Below are positions 42,833 to 52,142 of a stretch of 64,000 bases of DNA, piece after piece. The stretch comes from Lentibacillus populi (GTDB lineage Bacteria > Bacillota > Bacilli > Bacillales > Amphibacillaceae). The stretch's first letter is position 1; every line of letters starts with the position of its first letter. The notes under the pieces are model-generated. The model was not told the origin of the DNA and searched no databases. It worked only from the letters and a program-made list of their open reading frames with translations. The position numbers and the translations under genes are program-made. The DNA lies in the NCBI GenBank assembly GCA_014642895.1, contig BMJD01000012.1, positions 1 through 64,000 on the forward strand, in the 5' to 3' direction.

Positions 42833-43594
42833 ATGCTACAACGATTAATTACATGGTTTATCTCATTATTTAAGTGTGATCTTTCTACGATAACGAAAGA
42901 GGTTGAACCTTTGAAATTGAATCTGCAATTCTTTGCTGACGAAGGTGATAGCTCTAATGACGAAGATGATACAGACGATAATAAAGAAGGTTCAGATGAT
43001 GACGAGGACGATGACGGCGTTCCAGATTTGGATGAATTGCTCAAGGATAAGGAATTCAAAAAGCAATATCAAAAGAAGATGAAGGAACAACTGTCCAAAC
43101 GAATGAAGAAGTACAACGACGTGGATCCGGAAGAGTATCGCCGACTCAAAGAGCAGGCTGGTAAGAAAAAAGACAAGCAGGATAAGGATGATGACGATGA
43201 ACTTGAGTCGCTCAAAAATCAATTGTCCGAAAAAGAAAAGCGCATCGAACGTGCAGAACGTAAGGAAAAGCGGGCGATGGTCAAAGAGTATGCAGTGGAC
43301 AACCAGGTCAATCCTAGATTATTGGCACGTCTGATCAACGTTGATGACATCGAACTGGATGAAGATGGGGAACCGGAAAACCTTGACGATTTATTCGAGG
43401 AATTGGAAGAAGAATTTCCGGAGTATTTTGGTGCTGTTGATGATGACGAGGAAGAGGACGAATCGGTTAAGAAGAAAAAGAAATCATCTTTTGTACCTGG
43501 TTCCCGGCAAAAAGGAAACAGGAAAAAGAAAGTCGATCCAAGGGAAGCAGGTCGTCAAAGGGCACTTGAACGACATAAAAAGGAGGAAAAATAA
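42833..43594 (+). CDS. scaffold protein
   Basis: 253 residues. Very acidic and Lys-rich coiled coil, with long Asp/Glu runs (DDDEDDDGVPDLDELLKDK), typical of DUF4355-like scaffolds. LKLNLQFFADEG near residue 27 is a signature also found at the start of phage capsid and scaffold genes. An upstream helix of about 22 residues may be extra; an internal start is possible. Confidence 0.85.
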   Translation: MLQRLITWFISLFKCDLSTITKEVEPLKLNLQFFADEGDSSNDEDDTDDNKEGSDDDEDDDGVPDLDELLKDKEFKKQYQKKMKEQLSKRMKKYNDVDPEEYRRLKEQAGKKKDKQDKDDDDELESLKNQLSEKEKRIERAERKEKRAMVKEYAVDNQVNPRLLARLINVDDIELDEDGEPENLDDLFEELEEEFPEYFGAVDDDEEEDESVKKKKKSSFVPGSRQKGNRKKKVDPREAGRQRALERHKKEEK

Positions 43595-43975
43595 ATGAAT
43601 TTACAGCCAACGAAGATCGATATTGTTAGTGGCAAAGAGTTTTTACGCAACAATGTAGGCACTGAATATAAAACAGGTGGCGCAACACTTGATGCTTCAA
43701 AATTTACGACTGGTGAGTACGTAAAAGCCGGTACTGCCGTTTATAAAGGTGCCGACGGGTTATACGTTCCGTGGACTGACCCTAAAACAGATGAAGATGG
43801 AAATACAGAAGCACGCGAGGGCGCTGGTTTGACTTCTCATGATGTAAAAGTCGTGGAGGGTTCTAATCCGATTGTCGGTGTACTTGTAGCTGGGCACCCA
43901 CTAGAAAATAAATGCACTGGTGTTACAGAAGGATTTAAAAATGCAGTAAAAGGATATTTGCGCTTTGATGCGTAA
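43595..43975 (+). CDS. head decoration-like structural protein
   Basis: 126 residues starting right after the scaffold stop. It is beta-rich (EYVKAGTAVYKGADGLYVPW) and ends just before the capsid gene, the usual place of capsid-stabilising or decoration proteins. AAGGAGG precedes the ATG. Confidence 0.75.
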   Translation: MNLQPTKIDIVSGKEFLRNNVGTEYKTGGATLDASKFTTGEYVKAGTAVYKGADGLYVPWTDPKTDEDGNTEAREGAGLTSHDVKVVEGSNPIVGVLVAGHPLENKCTGVTEGFKNAVKGYLRFDA

Positions 43976-43991
43976 GAAGGAGGAATAATTT

Positions 43992-44984
43992 ATGCCATTA
44001 CATTTAAAAGAATTTCAAGGAGAAGAATTTCAAGGCTATGTGGAAAACGTACCAGTAGCCAAAGAATATAAATTGCGAAACGTTTTGCCGAATAAACCAA
44101 TCAAGGATATTAACTTTTCCTACAATGTGATTAATGGTAAATACGGACAAGCTGCAAGCATTACTGGATTTAATGCATCCGCCCCATTACGCGACAAAAA
44201 GGACTTGCAAAAGGCTTTTGGTTCCGTCGCAAAAGTACAACACGGAACACGATTGGACGAGGAAGAACTACTGCGTTTCAACCGTCCGCGTGACAACGAG
44301 GAAAAGAACCAAGCGATTGATTATGTTTATGACACCACAGACGATCTTATTCAAGGTGTTTATGATATTGAAGAATACATGCGCGCACAAGCGGTTTATA
44401 ACGGAGTGCTTAAATATGACGATGATGAAAACGATATTCATTTGAATGTTGAATATGACATACCGAAGGGAAATAAGATCAACGTCAAAACAAAATGGTC
44501 TGACCCTAAATCCACACCACTTGAAGACATCCGGGAAGCGGTTAAACAATACCAAAAAGAAAATAAACGTCAAAAGCCACGTGTAATGCATATGACTAGT
44601 GTAACGGAAGCGCATCTGTTAAATAATGAGCAAATCCGCACACAAGTGTATGGAACGGATAACGGCCAACGCTTGCTAACTAAGAATGATATTTCCAACG
44701 TGCTTACGTCCTTGGGTTTACCCCCATATGAAATCAATGACGATGTTGTGGATGTATACGGCAATGGCGAAGTACAGTTGTTGGATGATAATAAAGTTGT
44801 GTTCTTGGGTGAGGAATTAGGTAAGACATACCTAGGTCCTACCGTTGAAAAGAACTATCAATCTGGTATCTATTCGGTTACAGAAATCAAGGAAACCAAC
44901 CCACCAAGTCAAGCTATTTTTATTGGCGAAACGGTATTCCCGGCAATTCAACGGCCGCAATCGATTGTAATTATGAGCGTCTAA
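43992..44984 (+). CDS. major capsid protein (GpE family)
   Basis: 330 residues. The N-terminal arm with FQGEEFQGYVENVPVAKEY, a RDNEEKNQAIDYVYDTTDDL helix and the FIGETVFPAIQRPQSIVIM end match the lambda gpE-like major capsid family. GAAGGAGG precedes the ATG. A hairpin overlaps its stop codon. Confidence 0.92.
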   Translation: MPLHLKEFQGEEFQGYVENVPVAKEYKLRNVLPNKPIKDINFSYNVINGKYGQAASITGFNASAPLRDKKDLQKAFGSVAKVQHGTRLDEEELLRFNRPRDNEEKNQAIDYVYDTTDDLIQGVYDIEEYMRAQAVYNGVLKYDDDENDIHLNVEYDIPKGNKINVKTKWSDPKSTPLEDIREAVKQYQKENKRQKPRVMHMTSVTEAHLLNNEQIRTQVYGTDNGQRLLTKNDISNVLTSLGLPPYEINDDVVDVYGNGEVQLLDDNKVVFLGEELGKTYLGPTVEKNYQSGIYSVTEIKETNPPSQAIFIGETVFPAIQRPQSIVIMSV

Positions 44985-44996
44985 ATAGGCGCTCAT
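44973..44996 (+). terminator. hairpin at the end of the capsid gene
   Basis: ATGAGCG and CGCTCAT pair around the capsid stop codon, followed by TTCATTT. It may partly end transcription or protect the abundant capsid mRNA. Confidence 0.55.
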
Positions 44997-45017
44997 TTCA
45001 TTTATGGAGTGATCAAC

Positions 45018-45359
45018 ATGATTACTAATGAATCTATTAAAGGTTATCTTGATCGTATGTATGGCAACGAGCTATATAAAGAGTTGGTTAAAGAAGATCA
45101 AGAAAAAATCATATTCGTGGCTCATGAACTGTTGAAAGACAATTTTAAAGAGGATGATATCACAGATCGTGCGGTTGCCTTACAAGTCCTATATATGCTC
45201 GAAGGTGAAGAAGAGGAATATGCCAAACTAAAGCGCCAAGGTGTGAAATCTTACAGCGTGAAAGGTGTATCTGTAACATTTGAAGGAACGGAGATTGCAC
45301 CAGCTGTAATCCAATTATTAGAGCCTGTTCCTAAAGCAAAAGTGGGGCGTTTGATATGA
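45018..45359 (+). CDS. head-tail connector protein
   Basis: 113 residues, mostly helical, in the position of the adaptor (gp15/gp6-like) proteins that bind below the portal. GGAGTG precedes ATG 45018; a GTG nine bases earlier sits on this site. Identification is by position and size. Confidence 0.65.
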   Translation: MITNESIKGYLDRMYGNELYKELVKEDQEKIIFVAHELLKDNFKEDDITDRAVALQVLYMLEGEEEEYAKLKRQGVKSYSVKGVSVTFEGTEIAPAVIQLLEPVPKAKVGRLI

Positions 45360-45697
45360 AGCCACCCATGAGACAGAAAGTAACCGCAAACGTGCCTATT
45401 TTGGACGAGAACGGGCAACCAATTACCGATAAGTATGGCAAGCCGAAAACGAAGCAGATTGACTCAAAAGCACGTGTGCAATTTAAGTCGCAATTGGTAC
45501 GTGATGCAAAAGGCAGGGAACGACAAGTCAACTTAGAAATCGATCTCCCGAGTGGCTTTAATCCGGACAATGGTACCGAACTAGATTATAAGACTATGGC
45601 CGGTGATAAAGGACGTGGCACTATCGTTGCAAAAGATGAAGCTACGAATCTAGCAGGTAGCAAAGTCTACTATAGGACGGTGTTTGTCGATGGCTAA
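45356..45697 (+). CDS. head closure (stopper) protein
   Basis: 113 residues, beta-rich, overlapping the connector gene by four bases. Position and size suit the stopper that seals the filled head (gp16-like). No motif proves this. Confidence 0.65.
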   Translation: MKPPMRQKVTANVPILDENGQPITDKYGKPKTKQIDSKARVQFKSQLVRDAKGRERQVNLEIDLPSGFNPDNGTELDYKTMAGDKGRGTIVAKDEATNLAGSKVYYRTVFVDG

Positions 45698-46115
45698 AGG
45701 CGATATTTTCGAAATCGAATGGGAAGGCTTAGACGAGTTCGTGGAATTGCTAGACAAGATGGACAATAAATCAGAGGAAATCATCATAGACGAAATGACC
45801 AAATTCGGCATGTTGGCTGAAGAAGGCACAAAAGCACTTGTCCATCATGATGAAGGAACACTTGAAGATTCCATCAACTTTGATAAAGCAACAAAAGAAG
45901 GAAGCGATATCGTTGTCCGTGGCGGTACCAACGTTATTTATGCTCTTAGACGGCATGAAGAACCGGGCAGAGGACCAGGCACATTAGCAAAACCTGCATG
46001 GCGTGGGTATCAACCGGGACCAAAATACATGGAAAACGCAATCAAGGCCATAGAACCGGACTACGACAAAATGAATGCACGAGCATTAGAACGCATACTG
46101 GAGGCAGATAAATGA
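45690..46115 (+). CDS. HK97 gp10-like tail completion protein
   Basis: About 141 residues. The GLDEFVELLDKMDNKSEEII start and ALVHHDEGTLEDSINF segment are typical of HK97 gp10 proteins, which join head and tail. ATG 45690 overlaps the previous stop; a TTG six bases upstream is an alternative. Confidence 0.82.
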   Translation: MAKGDIFEIEWEGLDEFVELLDKMDNKSEEIIIDEMTKFGMLAEEGTKALVHHDEGTLEDSINFDKATKEGSDIVVRGGTNVIYALRRHEEPGRGPGTLAKPAWRGYQPGPKYMENAIKAIEPDYDKMNARALERILEADK

Positions 46116-46528
46116 TTCAGTATGAATTGATGAAGGAACTGCAAACAGTCGTTCCTGGTCTTACGTGGACAGTAGACTATTATTATGCCGATGACAATAC
46201 AGGAACCGTTTATGCGACAAGTAGTAGTCAACCAGACAGATACGACACAGAATACCGTTACCCCTGTTATCAGGTATGGATAAGATCATCTGACTGGGAT
46301 TATGCAAAACTAGCTGCCGAAATGGCATATCAACAGCTGCATAAGAAAAGCAATTTTAGGGTTTCTGTTGAGTACGAAAAAAATGGACAAGTAGTGTTAA
46401 AAAAACATTACCTTGTCCTTTTTGTTATGGCTGCAAGTGATCCTTTGCGCATCGGAGGCAATGACGGAATTATGGAATACAGCGTCAATTTTGACGTTAC
46501 TTTAAGGGAATTGAAGGAGGAAATATAA
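46112..46528 (+). CDS. tail terminator-like protein
   Basis: 138 residues in the position of the tail terminator (gp17-like), between gp10-like and major tail protein. Mixed alpha/beta with YPCYQVWIRSSDWDYAKLAA. It shares an ATGA overlap with the gene before it. Confidence 0.7.
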   Translation: MIQYELMKELQTVVPGLTWTVDYYYADDNTGTVYATSSSQPDRYDTEYRYPCYQVWIRSSDWDYAKLAAEMAYQQLHKKSNFRVSVEYEKNGQVVLKKHYLVLFVMAASDPLRIGGNDGIMEYSVNFDVTLRELKEEI

Positions 46529-47119
46529 ATGGCTGAGAACAAAGAATACATCTTTGGTGTAGCCGACATTTACGTTGGTGAAGGTGAAGATCAGATTAAG
46601 TTTGACGGTAAAGATTATCTCCAGGCAGAAGGCGGTTCGTTGAACTTAACACCACAATATACAGAATTCCAATTTGCTGATTTTGGTGAAACAATTGTAG
46701 AACGTCGTCTATCCGGTTGGGAAGGTGAAGTTTCAATCGTTGCGGGGCAAGAGGACGTAAACATTCTTGAACTTGCACTCGCCTCCACTGTACCAGTAAA
46801 AAACCCTGATGGCGGCGAAGAAGGCGCAACGGACGCGAAAATTGGAACAAAATTAACAGGTCGCCAAGTTCGTATTCACCCGAGGATTCTTCCTGACAGT
46901 GTCAAAGACATGGACTGGACGATCTACAATATGGCATCTACAGAAGGATTTGAGCGTGAATATAACGCCGAACAGGGTAACGTAACGATTACACTTGCAA
47001 TGATGCCGCGTGAAGGGTTTGACGCTAGTGATGATGGTAACTTCTTCTACCGTGGTGCAGTTGATCCGCATACTGAAGAAGACGACCAAGGAAATGGACA
47101 AGAACCCCCAAAGGAGTAG
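46529..47119 (+). CDS. major tail (tube) protein
   Basis: 196 residues. VADIYVGEGEDQIKFDGKDY, the LNLTPQYTEFQFADFGETI segment and a beta-rich body fit phage tail tube proteins. Ribosome site GGAGG. A structured RNA follows its stop at once. Confidence 0.85.
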   Translation: MAENKEYIFGVADIYVGEGEDQIKFDGKDYLQAEGGSLNLTPQYTEFQFADFGETIVERRLSGWEGEVSIVAGQEDVNILELALASTVPVKNPDGGEEGATDAKIGTKLTGRQVRIHPRILPDSVKDMDWTIYNMASTEGFEREYNAEQGNVTITLAMMPREGFDASDDGNFFYRGAVDPHTEEDDQGNGQEPPKE

Positions 47120-47179
47120 ACGTCATTCAGTCAATACAGCCCTCGACAGCGGTTGTTTTTGAAGACGATTGAATGGCGT
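47120..47179 (+). ncRNA. 13-bp stem-loop between tail tube and collagen-like genes
   Basis: ACGTCATTCAGTC (47120-47132) pairs continuously with GATTGAATGGCGT (47167-47179), using two G.T pairs. An inner stem ACAGCC/GGTTGT is possible. No T run follows. It could stabilise the tail-tube mRNA or set expression of the next gene. Confidence 0.5.
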
Positions 47180-47205
47180 AATTTAAGTTAAGGAGGAATT
47201 TTTTA

Positions 47206-47538
47206 ATGCCAAAATCAGATAAAGACATTTTATATACGGAAATCTACGGCGCTAAAGTAGGACTTCCGCAATACTATGATGCGGATGGGAATCCTGTAGC
47301 TATTTCTACCGATGCACCTATGCCTGTCGCGCTTAGCGGTGTAGAAAGTATCAAGGGAGATAAAGGCGATAACGGGGACTCTGCATATCAAGTAGCTGTC
47401 AAAAATGGTTTTAAAGGTACCGAACAAGAATGGCTTGCATCATTAAAAGGTCCAAAGGGAGACCCCGGAAAAGATGCAGAGCCACAATTTACGGAGGATG
47501 AAGTTACAGCATTAAAAGCGTTGATTAGCCAAGAGTAG
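47206..47538 (+). CDS. collagen-like repeat structural protein
   Basis: 110 residues. Two short Gly-X-Y-like stretches (GDKGDNGD and GPKGDPGKDAE) flank a FKGTEQEWLASL motif, typical of phage collagen-like segments on tail or head surface proteins. AAGGAGG precedes the ATG. It may decorate the tail tube. Confidence 0.75.
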   Translation: MPKSDKDILYTEIYGAKVGLPQYYDADGNPVAISTDAPMPVALSGVESIKGDKGDNGDSAYQVAVKNGFKGTEQEWLASLKGPKGDPGKDAEPQFTEDEVTALKALISQE

Positions 47539-47557
47539 GGGTTACCCTGCTCTTTTT
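47532..47557 (+). terminator. terminator after the tail tube block
   Basis: AGAGTAGGG-GTTA-CCCTGCTCT (one G.T) followed by TTTT. It overlaps the end of the collagen-like gene and would lower expression of the tail chaperone and tape measure genes. Confidence 0.85.
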
Positions 47558-47589
47558 ATATATAAATCAATCGGGAGGTACTAATTAAA

Positions 47590-48090
47590 ATGAAAGTTAA
47601 TTTAAAAATAAAAGAGGACGAATCGATAACAACGGTACAACACGACATAGAAGAAATGAACATTATACAAATCACGAAAGCCATTAAAAAAATCAAAGAG
47701 ATTTTTGACATTGCACAGAAAGACCAGAACTTGCAAGCACTATTAGTGGATGTTTTCGATGAATCCCAAAAAGCGGACGAAGATAAAGCTGCAGAAAGTG
47801 AGTTTGGCCAACGCATAATCGCAAATGCAATCGGTGCTTTAGATGTCCTGCTGATGGAAATTCCGGATAAAGCGTTGGAACTTTTGTCGATTCTATCGGG
47901 CATTGACTATGAGACTTTCGTTCAGCAAAAAGCAATGGATGTGTTCGACATCTATGACGCTATCATTCAAGTAAACGACATCGATCAACTAATTAAACGG
48001 GCAAAAAAGTCTTTGGCGCTCACGAAGGCGCAGACGAAGTTTATGACGATGCTCAAGCCGAAGCAGACAGTGGAACCAGTGCAAGCATAA
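47590..48090 (+). CDS. tail assembly chaperone gpG
   Basis: 166 residues, acidic and helical. It lies upstream of the tape measure gene, as in most siphoviruses. A -1 frameshift near its end at 48003-48009 makes the longer gpGT form with the next reading frame. GGGAGG precedes the ATG. Confidence 0.88.
   Translation: MKVNLKIKEDESITTVQHDIEEMNIIQITKAIKKIKEIFDIAQKDQNLQALLVDVFDESQKADEDKAAESEFGQRIIANAIGALDVLLMEIPDKALELLSILSGIDYETFVQQKAMDVFDIYDAIIQVNDIDQLIKRAKKSLALTKAQTKFMTMLKPKQTVEPVQA
48003..48009 (+). promoter_or_regulatory. programmed -1 frameshift site
   Basis: The heptamer A-AAA-AAG is in the gpG frame (GCA AAA AAG). After a one-base slip the frame continues from GTC at 48009 without a stop to 48431. 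Six bases after the heptamer a small hairpin GCGC-N8-GCGC can stimulate slippage. Confidence 0.88.
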
Positions 48091-48431
48091 CGGAAGCGTT
48101 TGTATTCAAGCTTTCTGACATGCTTGGAGGTCGGAAAGAGGTTGTCACCGCCCCGGCTGTGGAGTTATTTAAATACATGGATATGACATTGGAAAGAGAG
48201 CGAGAACAAGCGGAACATGAAAAAGCCAAGATGTATATCCAATACCTTTCCAATATATTCTCACGGCCGCAAGAAGGAAAGCCAGACCCAAAATTTATAC
48301 AAGCCAAAAGAGAGTTTGAACGTTTGTTAATGCCGGAGAACAGGCCGGAAAAAGGTTCGACTAAAACATACGAATGGGATTTTGACCCGAATGAAGTGTT
48401 GGAACAACAAACATTGATAGAAGGGAGGTAA
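48009..48431 (+). CDS. tail assembly chaperone extension (gpT part of gpGT)
   Basis: Read only after the -1 frameshift, adding about 140 residues (VFGAHEGADEVYDDAQ onward) to the first 140 of gpG, for a product of about 280. The visible internal start at 48120 (MLGGRKEV) has GGAGG-like sequence after, not before it, so independent translation is unlikely. gpGT coats the tape measure protein during tail assembly. Confidence 0.82.
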   Translation, partial: VFGAHEGADEVYDDAQAEADSGTSASITEAFVFKLSDMLGGRKEVVTAPAVELFKYMDMTLEREREQAEHEKAKMYIQYLSNIFSRPQEGKPDPKFIQAKREFERLLMPENRPEKGSTKTYEWDFDPNEVLEQQTLIEGR

Positions 48432-48434
48432 AAC

Positions 48435-51400
48435 ATGGCAACAATACGGGAGTTGCAAGCGTCTTTTGTGGCAAAAGTTAGCGGGATGAAATCGGCCATT
48501 CAAGGCGTTAAAAAGGATATTAACAGTCTTGAATCTTCCAGTGGAAAAACGGCTGGTAAAATGAGTACCAATTTCAGCAGCGTTGGCAAAACTTTAACCA
48601 ATTTTGGAAACGGATTACAACAGGCATCTCAGAAAGTGGGGACCCTTGGTAAAAGCTTAACAAAAAAAATCACTTTGCCAGCGGCCGGTGCCGCAACTGC
48701 TATAGGTGGTATTACAGCAGCCTTGGGGTGGAAAAGGCTTGTCGGCCTAGATTCAGCACAAGCACAGCTGAAAGGACTTGGCTACAATACAAAAGAAGTC
48801 GGCAGAATATCCAAGCAAGTCACCAAAGCCATTGACGGCGGTATGACCACTATGGCGGAGGGTACCTCTGTTGCAGCGGGCGCATTAGCTGCTGGAGTTA
48901 AAGAAGGCTCCGAATTGGAGCGCTACATTAAACTTGTTGGTGACGCTGCAGTTGGCGCTAATAGGCCAGTAGGGGATATGGCCCAGATATTTAACCGTGT
49001 GCAAGGATCCGGAAAATTAATGACCCAGGAACTGAATATGATTGAAGATGGTATGCCAGGTTTTGCGCAAGCTATGGCAAAAAACTTGGGCGTATCACAG
49101 GAAGAATTCAGGAAAATGGTAACTGCTGGTGAAGTCAATTCTAAACAATTCCTTGATGTCATGGAGGACTTTGCTGGTGGCATGGCGAGCGCTTATTCCG
49201 ATTCATGGCAAGGTATGGTTGCTAACACCAAGGCTTACATTGGAATCATTGGTGAAAACCTACTGGGCGGTGTCTTTGAAAAGTCGAAAGAATCTATTGC
49301 TGAATTTATAGAATTTTTAAAGTCTGACGAAGTAGTGGCATGGGCACAAAAAGTAGGGAAGCAAATCGGTGTAATGTTTAGCCTTGTCGTGGATAAGGTC
49401 CAAAGCGCCATACAATGGTTTGCTAATCTCAGTAAATCCCAGCAAAGCATGATCATGAAGTTTGGTGCAGTAGCGCTTGCTGCAGGCCCTATTTTGGTAG
49501 TCCTTGGAACATTGGGCGGTATTATCGGTAAATTGTCTGCAGGATTAGGTACATTGATTACACCATTGTCTAAAGCAAAAGGTGTTTTTGGCCTGTTAAG
49601 TATAACAGCTGCGGATGGAACAAAAAAGGTAGGATTACTTTCCAGAACGTTTACTTTGCTGACTGGACCCGTTGGGATAACAATCGGTATTATAGCAGCA
49701 TTGGTAACAGGTTTCATCATAGCCTATAAAAAATCTGAAACATTCCGGAATTTTGTCAACAAATTGAAAGACGCTTTTGTTAATGCCTATAAGAAAGTAA
49801 AAGAGTTTCTAACTACTAACGAATCATTTCTAGGATTTGTAGACAGTGTGAAAAGCGGGATAAGAGCAGTTGTTGATTTTTTTAAAAACAAATTTGCTGA
49901 AATGAAAGCATTCTGGGATTCAAACGGCCAGCAATTGTTGCAGGCGGTTAGTAATGTTTTTAAAGGTATATGGGCGGTCATTAAACCGATTATAGATGCT
50001 ATAGTATCGGTAATTAAGGTATCTCTGCCAATTATACAAGGCATTTTTAAAGTCGTTTTCTGGGCTGTGCTTGAAATCGTGAAATCCGTATGGGGCAACA
50101 TAAAAGGTGTAATAAATGGTGCTTTAAACGTGATCATGGGCATTATAAAGGTTTTCTCAGGATTGTTCACCGGTGACTTTTCAAAAATGTGGGAAGGCAT
50201 CAAACAGGTGTTTTCCGGTGCATTACAATTCATTTGGAATTTTGTCCAACTTATGTTCTGGGGTAAATTACTCAAGGGTGTCGTTGGTTTTGTAAAAGGA
50301 TTCAGTAAACCGATAGCGTCGATGTGGACAACTATAAAAGATTTATTTTCTAGAGTTATAAAATGGATTGTTGAATTTGTGAAAAATCGTTTTACGGCAA
50401 TGCGTAATACAGTAAGCAGTATTTTTAAAGTAATCCAAAATGTCATTTCAACAATTTGGAATGCTATACTTTCATTTTTCAAGATGATCATAAAAAGTAT
50501 CGTAGACTTTATTAAATCAAGGTTTACGAATATGAAAAATAACGTGTCTAGCATTTTTACTGGAATTAAAAATATAGCGAAAAAATCGTGGAATGCGATA
50601 AAGGACCACATTGTCAACCCGATTAAATCCGGCGTTAAATGGGCGATTGACAAGTTCCAAAGTTTTAAAACTACTGTATCTAATATATTTAAAAATATTA
50701 AAGATACTGTTTTTAACCGCGTAAAGGATATGGTCGAGAAGATTAAAGGCATGCCTGGAACAATGAAAAAAGGCCTTGAAAAAGGTGCTGGAAAACTAAA
50801 AGACGGTATGCTTTCACTCGCTAGAAAAATGGTCGATGGCATAAAGAATGGTGTAAACGGTGTAATAACGGGTGTTAACTGGGTATTAAACAAACTAAAG
50901 GTTCCAAAGGAAAAGCAATTAAACAAGGGGAAAGGATGGGATCCAAAGAATTCTAAGGCATTCAGTTGGTACGCTCATGGCACAAAAGGTCATCCAGAAG
51001 ATGGACCTGCTGTCGTTGGTGACGGTAAAGGGTCTAATGCTGGTCCAGAATTAATCACTACACCAGACGGAAAACAATACCTATCACCAGATAAACCGAC
51101 ATTAGTACCGGATATGCCAAAAGGCACACAGGTCCTAGCTGCAAAATTCACCAGAAAACTTCTCGATACACCGCAATATGCATGGGGAACTGATGCGTGG
51201 AATAAAGTCAAGTCTGGAGCTAAAAAGACCGGCTCTGCTATTAAAAAAGGAGCGGTAAAAGCTAAGGATAAAACAGTTGCTGGTGCTAAAAAAGTAGCTA
51301 AATGGACAGGTAACATTTGGGATTACGTTAAGCATCCGGGGAAATTATTGAATATTGCGCTTGAAAAAGTCGGAGTTTCCATGCCAAGCGGTACTGGTTC

Positions 51401-52139
51401 TATTATTGAAATGGCTAAAGGTGCTTTTAAAAAGGTTAAATCAAGTGCTGTTGACTTTATTAAAGACAAGCTAAAAAACTCTTTTGACTTTGGTAGCGGA
51501 AATTATTCCGGAAATCTAAAAAAATGGATATCAGAAGCAATTACCGCAACTGGAGTATCGGGAAGTTGGGCAGGTCCATTAGCCACAATTGCTATGAAGG
51601 AATCTGGAGGACGTACTGGACCAGCGACTATTAATAAATGGGACAGTAACTGGCGACGTGGAACACCATCTATGGGTGTAATGCAGACTATCAAGCCAAC
51701 ATTTGACGCGTATAAGAAAAAAGGCATGAACGACATTATGAATCCGGTGCACAATATCGTTGCTGCTATAAACTATATAAAATCAAGGTATGGAACCCCA
51801 TGGAACACACCTGGAATTAAATCCATGGCAAATGGCGGGCCGTACAAAGGATATAAAGATGGTGCATTTGGCATCACCAGAAAGCAATTAGCGTGGATTG
51901 CCGACGGTGGATGGGCTGAATCTATTATTAGTCATGACCCGGCTAAGCGAGTGAGTCAAGAGAGAATATGGAAACGAACTGGAGATCATTTAGGATTTAC
52001 AAACGAAAAAGAAAATAATAAACCGACAGAGTTCACACAGAACTTGACAATCAATAGTCCGAAGGCTTTGTCACCTTCGGAGATATCGCGTAAAAACCTA
52101 CAATCATTAAGACGAATGGCATTGGAATGGGGGCTTTAA
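48435..52139 (+). CDS. tape measure protein with transglycosylase domain
   Basis: 1234 residues, the longest gene here. An N-terminal coiled region and the conserved TMP block (SGKLMTQELNMIEDGMPGFA) are followed by hydrophobic segments (about 330-430, 515-640) and a helical rod. Residues about 1035-1130 form a lysozyme-like lytic transglycosylase domain with catalytic Glu in TIAMKESGG and the MGVMQTIKPTFDAY segment. It sets tail length and likely locally opens the cell wall on infection. AGGGAGG precedes the ATG. Confidence 0.93.
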   Translation: MATIRELQASFVAKVSGMKSAIQGVKKDINSLESSSGKTAGKMSTNFSSVGKTLTNFGNGLQQASQKVGTLGKSLTKKITLPAAGAATAIGGITAALGWKRLVGLDSAQAQLKGLGYNTKEVGRISKQVTKAIDGGMTTMAEGTSVAAGALAAGVKEGSELERYIKLVGDAAVGANRPVGDMAQIFNRVQGSGKLMTQELNMIEDGMPGFAQAMAKNLGVSQEEFRKMVTAGEVNSKQFLDVMEDFAGGMASAYSDSWQGMVANTKAYIGIIGENLLGGVFEKSKESIAEFIEFLKSDEVVAWAQKVGKQIGVMFSLVVDKVQSAIQWFANLSKSQQSMIMKFGAVALAAGPILVVLGTLGGIIGKLSAGLGTLITPLSKAKGVFGLLSITAADGTKKVGLLSRTFTLLTGPVGITIGIIAALVTGFIIAYKKSETFRNFVNKLKDAFVNAYKKVKEFLTTNESFLGFVDSVKSGIRAVVDFFKNKFAEMKAFWDSNGQQLLQAVSNVFKGIWAVIKPIIDAIVSVIKVSLPIIQGIFKVVFWAVLEIVKSVWGNIKGVINGALNVIMGIIKVFSGLFTGDFSKMWEGIKQVFSGALQFIWNFVQLMFWGKLLKGVVGFVKGFSKPIASMWTTIKDLFSRVIKWIVEFVKNRFTAMRNTVSSIFKVIQNVISTIWNAILSFFKMIIKSIVDFIKSRFTNMKNNVSSIFTGIKNIAKKSWNAIKDHIVNPIKSGVKWAIDKFQSFKTTVSNIFKNIKDTVFNRVKDMVEKIKGMPGTMKKGLEKGAGKLKDGMLSLARKMVDGIKNGVNGVITGVNWVLNKLKVPKEKQLNKGKGWDPKNSKAFSWYAHGTKGHPEDGPAVVGDGKGSNAGPELITTPDGKQYLSPDKPTLVPDMPKGTQVLAAKFTRKLLDTPQYAWGTDAWNKVKSGAKKTGSAIKKGAVKAKDKTVAGAKKVAKWTGNIWDYVKHPGKLLNIALEKVGVSMPSGTGSIIEMAKGAFKKVKSSAVDFIKDKLKNSFDFGSGNYSGNLKKWISEAITATGVSGSWAGPLATIAMKESGGRTGPATINKWDSNWRRGTPSMGVMQTIKPTFDAYKKKGMNDIMNPVHNIVAAINYIKSRYGTPWNTPGIKSMANGGPYKGYKDGAFGITRKQLAWIADGGWAESIISHDPAKRVSQERIWKRTGDHLGFTNEKENNKPTEFTQNLTINSPKALSPSEISRKNLQSLRRMALEWGL

Positions 52140-52142
52140 TTC

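Noticed and set aside
49787-50926. Long minus-strand frame of 379 codons inside the tape measure gene
   Set aside because: It is a shadow of the repetitive plus-strand coding sequence; no ribosome site and a protein made of repeated hydrophobic residues.
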